64,000 nt of DNA. Origin: CALNYS01 sp942490855. Lineage in GTDB: Bacteria; Planctomycetota; Phycisphaerae; Phycisphaerales; UBA1924. The stretch spans positions 62,001 through 126,000 of the forward strand of contig CALNYS010000002.1 in the NCBI GenBank assembly GCA_942490855.1, in the 5' to 3' direction. Under the pieces are notes generated by a model. It saw only the letters and a list, made by a program, of their open reading frames with translations, was not told where the DNA came from and searched no databases. Made by a program: the position numbers and the translations under genes. Every line of letters starts with the position of its first letter. Positions within the stretch are counted from its first letter, which is position 1. Positions 40,565 to 47,544 of this stretch are shown piece by piece.

Positions 40565-42517
40565 TCACCCGCCCGCGGCGAGCTTCCGCTTGACGACGTT
40601 CTCGCTGCCGCCGGCCGCGACGAGCTCCTGCGCCGCGGGGCCCAGCGCCGGGAACCGGAACGTGCGCTCGCCGAGGGTGATCTCCGAGTCCTCGAAGTTC
40701 ACGACGAGCGTCTCGCCGGGGATCGTCAGCGCGTCCGAGCCGCCGTTCGCCTCGCGCAGCGCGGCGACGAGGTCGGGGCACACGATGCAGATGAACCCGT
40801 TGTTGAACGCGTTGCGGGTGTAGGTGGCGCTGAAGGTCTCGGCGATCACCAGCTGGATGCCGAAGCTCGCCAGCGCTGTCGCCGCCTGCTCGCGCGACGA
40901 CCCAGACCCGAAGTTCGCGCCCCCGATAATGATGTCGCCCGACTGCGCGATCTGCTGGAACGAGGGGTCGTAGTTGAGCATGGCGTACTGGCCCTGCTGC
41001 TCGAGCGTGATGTCGTCGCGGTAGGTGACGTCCTTGCCGTAGATGCCGTCGGTGTTGAGGTTGTCCTGCGGGAGGAAGAGGGATCGCCCCTCCATGCGCG
41101 CCGGGAAGCCGTCGATGATGGTGGTCTTCCCCGCCGCCGCGGCCGGCCGCGGCTGGACGACGCACCCGCCTAGCGAGCCGTCGCCCTCGTCGAGCGCCAT
41201 CGGGGAGGCGATGTGCCCGCGGATGGCGCTCTCGGCGACCACGGCGGGGCTGGCGAGGTAGCACTGGGCGTCGCGGCTGCCCATGCGTCCTTTGAAGTTG
41301 CGGTTGGTGGCGCTGATGCCGACCTCGCCGGCTTCGAGCAGCCCGGTGCCGAGGCCGATGCAGGCGCCGCAGCCGGGCGGGAGGGCGCGGGCGCCGGCGT
41401 TGATCAGCACGTCCCAGTCGCCGCTGGCCTTGGCCTTGGCCTCGACCTCGCTCGACGCGGCGGCGACGTAGAAGTCCACGCCCGTCGCGACGCGTCGCCC
41501 GCCGTCTTTGGAGAACACGCGTGCGGCCGCGGCGAAGTCGGACTCGCGGGCGTTGACGCAGCTCATGAGGTACGCCTTGTTGATGCGCACGTTGCGGGCT
41601 TCCATGTCGGACACGCTGGTCATGTCCTTGACGGTGTCGGGCCCGCTGACGTGGGGCGCGACCTTGGAGAGGTCGAGCGTCAGCTCCTTGGCGTAGTAGG
41701 CGTCCTTGTCGGGAGCCCACTCGGCGCGCGCTTCCCACCACTCGTTGACGTCCTCGGCGGTGTAGCGGGGTTCGTCGCGGGCGCTGAAGACCGCGGCGCG
41801 TTCGAGGAGGAACGCGAGGAGCGTCTCGTCGAAGGGGAACATGCCCGCGAGGGCGCCCCACTCGGTGGTCATGTTGGAGATGGTCAGTCGCTCGTCCATG
41901 CTGAGCGTCGCGACGCCGGGGCCGACGAACTCGATGACGCAGTTGAGCACCTCGTCGTTATTGAAGTGCCCGCACAGGGCGATGATGACGTCCTTGCCCA
42001 CGGCGCCTTCGCGCAGCTCGCCGGTGAGGGTGACCTTCACGACGTCGGGCACCTGCCACCACGTTTCGCCGGTGGCCCAGATGGCGGCGGCGTCGGTGCG
42101 CACGACGGGGGTGCCCACGGCCGCGGCGGCGCCGTAGATGTTCGAGTGGGAATCGGACCCGACCACAAGGGAGCCGGGGGTGACGTAGCCCTCTTCGATC
42201 ATGACCTGGTGGGCGATGCCGCGCCCGGGCGGGTAGTAGTCGATCCCGTTGTCGCGGGCGAACTTCTCGATCTTGGCGTACTTGCCGAGGTTCTCGGGGG
42301 TGGTGTTCTGGATGTCGTGGTCCATGCCGAAGACGGGCTGCTTCGGGTCGCGGACTTTGGTCGCGCCGATGGACTGAAACTTGGGGATGACCGCGCCGGT
42401 GTTGTCGTGGGTCATCACGTGCTTGGGGCGGATGGCGACGATGTCGCCGGAGCGGACGTCGCCGGTGGAACCCACGGCGTAGCGCTGGACGATCTTTTCG
42501 ATGGAGGTCTGGGGCAT
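40565..42517 (-). CDS. aconitase-family hydro-lyase (aconitate/homoaconitate hydratase-like)
   Basis: 650 residues, with the large [4Fe-4S] part and swivel domain in one chain. Cluster cysteines: C320 (LMSCVNARES) and C383/C386 (PPGCGACIGLG). Also SDSHSNIYGAAAAVGTPVV, SATNRNFKGRMGS, and the swivel active site ANFGSGSSREQAA near 534-546. The cysteine spacing and NRNFKGR are closer to isopropylmalate isomerase/homoaconitase than to mitochondrial aconitase, but the length is in between. With the dehydrogenase at 35008 and the citryl-CoA-type operon at 45.7-49.1 kb, an aconitase role in TCA chemistry is likely but inferred. Confidence 0.85.
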   Translation of the reverse strand: MPQTSIEKIVQRYAVGSTGDVRSGDIVAIRPKHVMTHDNTGAVIPKFQSIGATKVRDPKQPVFGMDHDIQNTTPENLGKYAKIEKFARDNGIDYYPPGRGIAHQVMIEEGYVTPGSLVVGSDSHSNIYGAAAAVGTPVVRTDAAAIWATGETWWQVPDVVKVTLTGELREGAVGKDVIIALCGHFNNDEVLNCVIEFVGPGVATLSMDERLTISNMTTEWGALAGMFPFDETLLAFLLERAAVFSARDEPRYTAEDVNEWWEARAEWAPDKDAYYAKELTLDLSKVAPHVSGPDTVKDMTSVSDMEARNVRINKAYLMSCVNARESDFAAAARVFSKDGGRRVATGVDFYVAAASSEVEAKAKASGDWDVLINAGARALPPGCGACIGLGTGLLEAGEVGISATNRNFKGRMGSRDAQCYLASPAVVAESAIRGHIASPMALDEGDGSLGGCVVQPRPAAAAGKTTIIDGFPARMEGRSLFLPQDNLNTDGIYGKDVTYRDDITLEQQGQYAMLNYDPSFQQIAQSGDIIIGGANFGSGSSREQAATALASFGIQLVIAETFSATYTRNAFNNGFICIVCPDLVAALREANGGSDALTIPGETLVVNFEDSEITLGERTFRFPALGPAAQELVAAGGSENVVKRKLAAGG

Positions 42518-42609
42518 GCGAGCAGCGTAGCGGGTCCGGCCCTTTTCTCCCACGCCACCAGCGCGGGGATACGGGGAACAGCACGGACGCGTGCGCTGTT
42601 CAATAGGGA

Positions 42610-42720
42610 GCCCTCACCCCGGCCCTCTCCCCGGGGGAGAGGGAGGTGGGCGCGGCTCGCGGCGCTCGCTTGTTACTCGGCCCCTCACCCCAGCCCTCTC
42701 CCTGTGGGAGAGGGGGCGGA
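42610..42720. repeat. two copies of the dispersed inverted repeat
   Basis: Copies at about 42610-42650 (GCCCTCACCCCGGCCCTCTC then CCCGGGGGAGAGGG) and 42679-42720 (CCCCTCACCCCAGCCCTCTC then CCTGTGGGAGAGGGGGCGGA), in direct orientation, between the divergent aconitase-family and DUF488 genes. The second ends 6 bases before the DUF488 start, so it covers that gene's ribosome-binding region. Confidence 0.85.
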
Positions 42721-42726
42721 GGACGC

Positions 42727-43092
42727 ATGAAGATCCAGATCAAACGCATCTATGAAGACCCGGCGCGGGGGGATGGTTTCCGGGCGTTGGTGGACCGGCT
42801 GTGGCCGCGGGGCGTGTCGAAGGACACAGCGGAGCTCGACGCGTGGGCGAAGGACGTCGCGCCGTCATCGGAGCTGCGGAAGTCGTGCCCGCGCGACCCG
42901 GAGCACTTCCCGGAGTTCCGGAAGCTGTACCTGAAGGAGATCAGTGCGAACGGCGATGCGATCGACGCGCTGCTGGCGGAGGTGCGCAAGAGCCGGAAGA
43001 CCACGCTGACGCTGCTGTACGCGTCGCGGGAGGCGGAGCTGAATCACGCGGTGGTTTTGAAGGAGGGGATTGAGCGGCGTGTGGGGCGCTAA
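42727..43092 (+). CDS. DUF488 family protein
   Basis: 121 residues. KIQIKRIYEDPARGDGFRAL, VDRLWPRGVSKDTAELDAW and TLLYASREAELNHAVVLKEG are the hallmarks of the short DUF488 group (YeaO-like). Function is unknown; a nucleic-acid or metal role has been proposed for relatives. The start is fixed by the family N-terminus. Convergent with and overlapping the gene at 43089 by 4 bases. Confidence 0.9.
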   Translation: MKIQIKRIYEDPARGDGFRALVDRLWPRGVSKDTAELDAWAKDVAPSSELRKSCPRDPEHFPEFRKLYLKEISANGDAIDALLAEVRKSRKTTLTLLYASREAELNHAVVLKEGIERRVGR

Positions 43093-44018
43093 GCGGAGTC
43101 GCCGGGATTGCTCAGCCAGAGTTTCCAGAGTGACTGGAACTTCTTGCTCTTGACCCCGCGGGAAAACTGCAGCGTCGCGGTCCCCTGCGGGCCTACGAGT
43201 CTCGCGTTGACGAGCTGCAACTTGTTGCGACCGGCGCGCCTCGCGGTCAGGTAGATACACGCGTCGCCACGGCGCCATTCTGCGCCGAGCGCCTCGCGGA
43301 CTCGCCCGGCTTGAAGCCTGTAGGGCCACGCGCCAGCGGTCATCATCCCAAGCAGCAAAGCCGAGATGGCGATGAGTGCGACCCAGCCGTACGCCCCAGA
43401 GACGGAACTCTGGACATCCCAGGTGTACGAGGTTGCGTAGTCGAAGAGCTCGATCGCTACGAGCAGGAGGACGCTCAAGGCTATCGCTCCCAAGAAGTAC
43501 GGTATGAGAAAGAACAGCAGCGAGTCACGCTGACCGAACATCTGTCGGCGGGGTTCGTTCATTGGCTCCCGTGCGGTCTCTATCGCCTCCCTGAGCGCTT
43601 TGGGTGCGTAGACATCAAACCCGCCGGCCCCGCAACGATCGAGCATGGCGCAGGTCTCTGCCCACGCCTGCTCGCTCTCGGCTCGCTGGACAGCGGCACG
43701 GCGAAAACAAAACACGGGGCCACGCAGCGAGAGATAGATCGCATCAAAGAGCGTTTCGCGCTCGAGCGATTTCGATCTCTTCACGTGTCGCCGCTCCGCG
43801 ATGAGAATCGGCCCGAACATGGTCCCACAGAGCCCGACGGTGAGGGGCAACGAGAACCAGAGGGGCAGGGGTCCGGATGGTCGCCCATATAGGACCGCGA
43901 CCGGGACCGCGATCAACAGGAAGACGATGAGTGGCCCGGCGTAGAAAACGAACGCACGGGCGCCGGAGATCGTTGGCGTCGGCGGCTCCGGTAGGTCGCT
44001 CTCGTCCCACCAGTACAC
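43089..44018 (-). CDS. hypothetical membrane protein
   Basis: 309 residues from GTG at 44018 (a TTG at 44096 in the same frame would overlap the HD gene and has no binding site, so the start is uncertain). Four likely membrane segments: AFVFYAGPLIVFLLIAVPVA, PLWFSLPLTVGLCGTMFGPI, LFFLIPYFLGAIALSVLLLV and GWVALIAISALLLGMMTAGA. Soluble parts include HVKRSKSLERETLFDAIYLS and a basic C-terminal domain. No family recognised. Confidence 0.65.
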   Translation of the reverse strand: MYWWDESDLPEPPTPTISGARAFVFYAGPLIVFLLIAVPVAVLYGRPSGPLPLWFSLPLTVGLCGTMFGPILIAERRHVKRSKSLERETLFDAIYLSLRGPVFCFRRAAVQRAESEQAWAETCAMLDRCGAGGFDVYAPKALREAIETAREPMNEPRRQMFGQRDSLLFFLIPYFLGAIALSVLLLVAIELFDYATSYTWDVQSSVSGAYGWVALIAISALLLGMMTAGAWPYRLQAGRVREALGAEWRRGDACIYLTARRAGRNKLQLVNARLVGPQGTATLQFSRGVKSKKFQSLWKLWLSNPGDSA

Positions 44019-44061
44019 GCGCCCGTTGCTCTTTGGTGCGGGGGTATTCAGCCGTGCGCCC

Positions 44062-44631
44062 TCAGCTCTTCTTCCCGAGGTACTTCGCGATATCAAAGTC
44101 CACGAAGTCGGCGTGGTGGAAGATGATGGACTCGATGGAGCGCTGGACTTTGTCGCCCTCGTGGGAGTGGGTGGCGACGATGTGCATCACTTCGGGGGGG
44201 ATGCCGTGCTTGTAGCACATGGCGACGCCGGAGAAGGGGTGGCGGAGCATGTCGCCGTAGTGGCCCTTGACGAGTTTGCCGTCGACCTTGTCGAACTCGA
44301 GGGGCTTTCCGACGTCGGCGAGGAGGGAGCCGGCGAGGAGGTGGTCGCGGTTGATGGGGATGCGGTCGGCGAAGATCTTGGTGAGGACGTCGGCGATCGC
44401 CATGCACTGCTGGGCGCAGGAGCGGAGGTGCTCGATGTAGCGGAGGTCGATGTCGCCGGCGAGGAGGGTGAAGGGGACGGCGCGGAGCTCGTCGAAGGTC
44501 CAGCCCTTGCCGCCGGCTCCGGTGGTGAGGGCTTCGGACCAGACGGCGGCGACGTTGTCGCGCAGCTGGGCGTCCTGGATGTCCATCACTTCGGGCAGGA
44601 GCTCGGCGATCTGTTCGGTCGTGAAACTCAT
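44062..44631 (-). CDS. HD-domain phosphohydrolase
   Basis: 189 residues. HD-superfamily metal ligands: RYIEHLRSCAQQCMAIAD (His), HLLAGSLLADVGKPLEF (the HD-like step, here A-D with the Asp kept and the preceding residue changed), HPFSGVAMCYKHGIPPEVMH and VATHSHEGD (His). The classic H-D doublet is not seen exactly, so the metal site may be altered. These enzymes split phosphate esters of nucleotides or second messengers. Followed by GNAT genes upstream in the same direction. Confidence 0.7.
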   Translation of the reverse strand: MSFTTEQIAELLPEVMDIQDAQLRDNVAAVWSEALTTGAGGKGWTFDELRAVPFTLLAGDIDLRYIEHLRSCAQQCMAIADVLTKIFADRIPINRDHLLAGSLLADVGKPLEFDKVDGKLVKGHYGDMLRHPFSGVAMCYKHGIPPEVMHIVATHSHEGDKVQRSIESIIFHHADFVDFDIAKYLGKKS

Positions 44632-44652
44632 GGCGTCGTTCTTCCCTGTTCT

Positions 44653-45198
44653 CTAGCTGTTTTGCTCGACCCACTCGCGGCGGAGAAGGCCGTAGTAGAC
44701 GTCGTCTTCGTACTGGCCCCACTTCAGGGCCTGCTCACGCAGCACGCCCTCGCGGGTGAAGCCTAGCTTTTCGAGGATGTGCGCGGAGCGTTCGTTGCGG
44801 GCCCAGCAGGTCGCGTAGACGCGGTGGAGCCCGACGCTCTCGAAGGCGAAGCGGAGGAGCTCGGTCGCGGCTTCGAAGGCGAAGCCGTGCCCGCGGTGGT
44901 CCTTGCCCACGATGTACCCGATGTCGCCGATGTTGTGGGTGGGGTCGCGGTTGAGCATGACGTCGCCGACGATGGCGCTGGTGTCTTTGCGGACGAGGAG
45001 GAAGGCGTACTTCTTCTCTTCGTCGGCGTCGGCGCCGGTCTTGGTCACCCACTCCCGCGCCTTTTCGAGCGTGTAGGGGCTCGGGATGCCGTAGCCGCCC
45101 CAGGAGGACTCGGGGTCGTCGCAGAAGGCGACGATGGCCTCGGCGTCGTCGAGGGTCGGGGTGCGCATGAGGAGGCGCTGGGTGTGGAGTTCGATCAT
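44653..45198 (-). CDS. GNAT family N-acetyltransferase (RimJ/RimL-like)
   Basis: 181 residues. MIELHTQRLLMRTPTLDDAE is the RimJ/RimL-type start; DIGYIVGKDHRGHGFAFEAA carries the acetyl-CoA pyrophosphate loop (R/HGxGF-A); HRVYATCWARNERSAHILEK and LGFTREGVLREQALKWGQYE complete the fold. It acetylates an amino group, perhaps a protein N-terminus or small molecule. The start overlaps the stop of a second GNAT gene (ATGA). Confidence 0.88.
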   Translation of the reverse strand: MIELHTQRLLMRTPTLDDAEAIVAFCDDPESSWGGYGIPSPYTLEKAREWVTKTGADADEEKKYAFLLVRKDTSAIVGDVMLNRDPTHNIGDIGYIVGKDHRGHGFAFEAATELLRFAFESVGLHRVYATCWARNERSAHILEKLGFTREGVLREQALKWGQYEDDVYYGLLRREWVEQNS

Positions 45199-45749
45199 CG
45201 CTGGATCCCCGCGGCCCATTCGTCGCGCGTGAGTGTGAAGCCCTCGGCGTCGAAGAACTCGCCGTCTTTTTCGCATTGGTTAGGCAGGACGCCGACGGAG
45301 CGCATGCCGATCTTCTCAAGTACGCGAGACGAGGCGGGGTTTCGCGTCATCGCGTGTGCGCAGAGTTCGGCGAACCCGAGCGTCGCGAAGCCGTAGGCGA
45401 GCAGGGCGCTGCAGGCTTCGGTCGCGTAGCCCCTCCCCCACCACGGGCGCCCGACGACGTAGCCGAACTCGGCCTCGTCGCGCCCCTTGATGTTGAGGAA
45501 GCCGATCGATCCGATGAGCGTGCTCGTTTCGCTGAGATCGATGAGGAGGGTCAGCGCGTCGCCGGCGGCGCGGAGGCGTTCGAAACGCGCGATTGCTTCG
45601 GCGGCGTCCGCTTCGGTGTAGGGGTAAGGGATTGAGCGGGTGAAGGCGGCGATGTCGCGGTCGGAGAAGACGGCGGGCATCGCGGGGATGTCCGCCTCGC
45701 TCGGGGCGCGGAGGACGAGGCGCTCGGTCTCGAGTCGGGGGAGGTTCAT
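45195..45749 (-). CDS. GNAT family N-acetyltransferase (RimJ/RimL-like)
   Basis: 184 residues. NLPRLETERLVLRAPSEADI, EFGYVVGRPWWGRGYATEAC (acetyl-CoA loop) and HAMTRNPASSRVLEKIGMRS are RimJ/RimL-type motifs. About one third of positions agree with the next gene, so they are tandem relatives. Its ATG overlaps the stop of the citryl-CoA-lyase-like gene (ATGA), which couples it to that operon; whether it modifies those enzymes is unknown. Confidence 0.88.
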   Translation of the reverse strand: MNLPRLETERLVLRAPSEADIPAMPAVFSDRDIAAFTRSIPYPYTEADAAEAIARFERLRAAGDALTLLIDLSETSTLIGSIGFLNIKGRDEAEFGYVVGRPWWGRGYATEACSALLAYGFATLGFAELCAHAMTRNPASSRVLEKIGMRSVGVLPNQCEKDGEFFDAEGFTLTRDEWAAGIQR

Positions 45750-46510
45750 TGGTTGAGCGTGCGGTCGGCGGGGCCGTCGTACTCGTGGGCGCCGGGGATG
45801 ACGCGGCGCATGGGCTTCATGCGTTCGCGTTCTTCGGTGGCGTGGGCGACGAGGCCGGGGACGCGGGCGATCATGAAGAGGCCGTTCATGACGGAGGGGT
45901 CGAAGCCGAGGTCGGCGAGGATGGCGCCGATCGCGCCGTCGACGTTGATGGGCAGGGCCTTGCCGCTGGCGGCGAATGCGGATTCGACGGCGCGGGCGGC
46001 GGCGACGTGGGGGCCGGTCGCGCCGGCTTCCTCGGCGAGCTCGAACAAGCGCGCCGTGCGCGGGTCGGCGGTGTGGATGCGGTGCCCGAAGCCGCTCATG
46101 CGTTCGCCGCGGGTTTTCATGTCGGCGAGCTCGGCGTTGGCGGCCTCGCTGAGGTCGCCGCCGCGGGCGATGATCGCGCCGAGCTGGCGGGCGCACTTCT
46201 CGATGGCGCCGCCGTGGAAGTTGTTGATGGAGAGGATGCCGGCGCTGACGGCCTGGGAGAGCGAGGCGCCGGTGGAGGCCACGGTGCGGGCGGAGAGGAC
46301 GCTGGGGGGCGTGGCGCCGTGGTCGATGCTGGAGACGACGATGGCGTCCATCAGCTTGCCGACAGGTTCGCTGGGCATTTCACCGCGGAGGATGAGGTAG
46401 ACGGCGGCGCCGAAGGAGACGCGTCCCATGAGGTCGGCGATGTCGTAGCCGCGGACGCGGACCTCGTTGGGTCGGATGTTGGTGATGGCGGTGGGCCAGG
46501 TGTCGGGCAT
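45746..46510 (-). CDS. stand-alone citryl-CoA-lyase-like protein (short citrate-synthase fold)
   Basis: 254 residues, far shorter than citrate synthase (about 430) but the size of citryl-CoA lyase or of the C-terminal domain of ATP-citrate lyase. Citrate-synthase-type residues are kept: H64 (DHGATPP), H99 (NNFHGGAIEKCA), H143 (GFGHRIHTADPR) and D191 (INVDGAIGAI), followed by SVMNGLFMIARVPGLVAHAT. It would split citryl-CoA into acetyl-CoA and oxaloacetate, or run the reverse. It follows the synthetase alpha-like gene with a 116-base gap holding an inverted repeat. Confidence 0.85.
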   Translation of the reverse strand: MPDTWPTAITNIRPNEVRVRGYDIADLMGRVSFGAAVYLILRGEMPSEPVGKLMDAIVVSSIDHGATPPSVLSARTVASTGASLSQAVSAGILSINNFHGGAIEKCARQLGAIIARGGDLSEAANAELADMKTRGERMSGFGHRIHTADPRTARLFELAEEAGATGPHVAAARAVESAFAASGKALPINVDGAIGAILADLGFDPSVMNGLFMIARVPGLVAHATEERERMKPMRRVIPGAHEYDGPADRTLNQ

Positions 46511-46582
46511 GGGTGTGCTCTGTCGTGTGTCAGCGGGGGAAACGCGGCGCTAGAAATACGCTTGAAAATCAGAGGAATACGG

Positions 46583-46624
46583 AGCCCTCACCCCGGCCCT
46601 CTCCCCGGGGGAGAGGGGGCGGAT
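46583..46624. repeat. dispersed inverted repeat inside the acyl-CoA synthetase/lyase operon
   Basis: GCCCTCACCCCGGCCCTCTC then CCCGGGGGAGAGGGGGCGGA. It begins 3 bases past the synthetase alpha-like stop and lies between that gene and the citryl-CoA-lyase-like gene, on the transcribed path of both. Confidence 0.85.
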
Positions 46625-46626
46625 TC

Positions 46627-47544
46627 TTAGGCCTTGGCTCCGATGGTTTCGAGGACGGCGGCGGGGAGGTCGCCGAAGGAATCGACGACGGTTGCGCCGG
46701 CTTTCGTGAGCGCTTCGACCTTGCCGGCGTGGGTTCCGGTGTTGCCCTCGATGATCGCGCCGGCGTGGCTGAAGCGGGTGCCTTCTTTGGCGACCTTGCC
46801 GCCGATGTAGGCGACGACGGGCTTGGTGACGCGCCCGGCCTGCATCAGCTCGGCGAGGTCTTCTTCCTGGGAGCCGCCGATCTCGCCGAAGATCGTGATG
46901 ACTTCGGTGTCGGGGTCGTCTTGGAATCGCAGGGCGATGTCGGGGATGCGCAGCCCGAGGACGGAGTCGCCGCCGACGTGGCAGAGGGTGGAGAGGCCGA
47001 CGCCCTGCCGGCAGAGGTAGTAGCCGCAGGAGCTGGTCATGCCGCCCGAGCGGGAGATGATGCCGACGCTGCCGGGGGTGAACCACTCGCGGGCGCTGGC
47101 GGCTTTCCCGCCGATCATGCCCATGACGGCTTTGCCGGGCGAGAGCACGCCGAGGGTGTTGGGGCCGATGAATTCGGCGCCGTGCGTGTTAGCAGCCTTG
47201 GCGATCGCCATGGCGTCCCAGACGGGGACGCGGTCGGGGACGAGGAGCAGGAGCTTGACGCCGGCCTCGATGGCTTCGATCGCGGCGTGCTTGATGAGGC
47301 GCGCGGGGACGAAGAGGACGGAGATGTCTACGGGCCCGGCGTGCTCGGCGTTGGAGTGGGCCATCGCCTCGGAGACGTGGTCCCAGACGGGGAGGCCTTC
47401 GACCTCCTGCCCGCCCTTGCCAGGGGTGCAGCCGCCGATGATGCGGGTGCCGAACTCGCGCATGAGTCGTGTGCGGGCGCGCCCTTCGCGCCCGGTGATG
47501 CCCTGGACGATGACGCGTTTGGTTTCGTCGATGAGAATCGCCAT
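46627..47544 (-). CDS. acyl-CoA synthetase (NDP-forming) alpha-like subunit, SucD/CcsA-type
   Basis: 305 residues. CoA-binding start (AILIDETKRVIVQGITGREG), CTPGKGGQEVEGLPVWD, FIGPNTLGVLSPGKAVMGMI, SVGIISRSGGMTSSCGYYL, and the phospho-histidine H260 in TRFSHAGAIIEGNTGT. This is the SucD family fold shared by succinyl-CoA ligase, malate-CoA ligase, citryl-CoA synthetase and the middle of ATP-citrate lyase. Presence of the lyase-like gene next door favours citryl-CoA formation. The ATG overlaps the beta-like stop (TGATG), so subunits are made together. Confidence 0.87.
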   Translation of the reverse strand: MAILIDETKRVIVQGITGREGRARTRLMREFGTRIIGGCTPGKGGQEVEGLPVWDHVSEAMAHSNAEHAGPVDISVLFVPARLIKHAAIEAIEAGVKLLLLVPDRVPVWDAMAIAKAANTHGAEFIGPNTLGVLSPGKAVMGMIGGKAASAREWFTPGSVGIISRSGGMTSSCGYYLCRQGVGLSTLCHVGGDSVLGLRIPDIALRFQDDPDTEVITIFGEIGGSQEEDLAELMQAGRVTKPVVAYIGGKVAKEGTRFSHAGAIIEGNTGTHAGKVEALTKAGATVVDSFGDLPAAVLETIGAKA

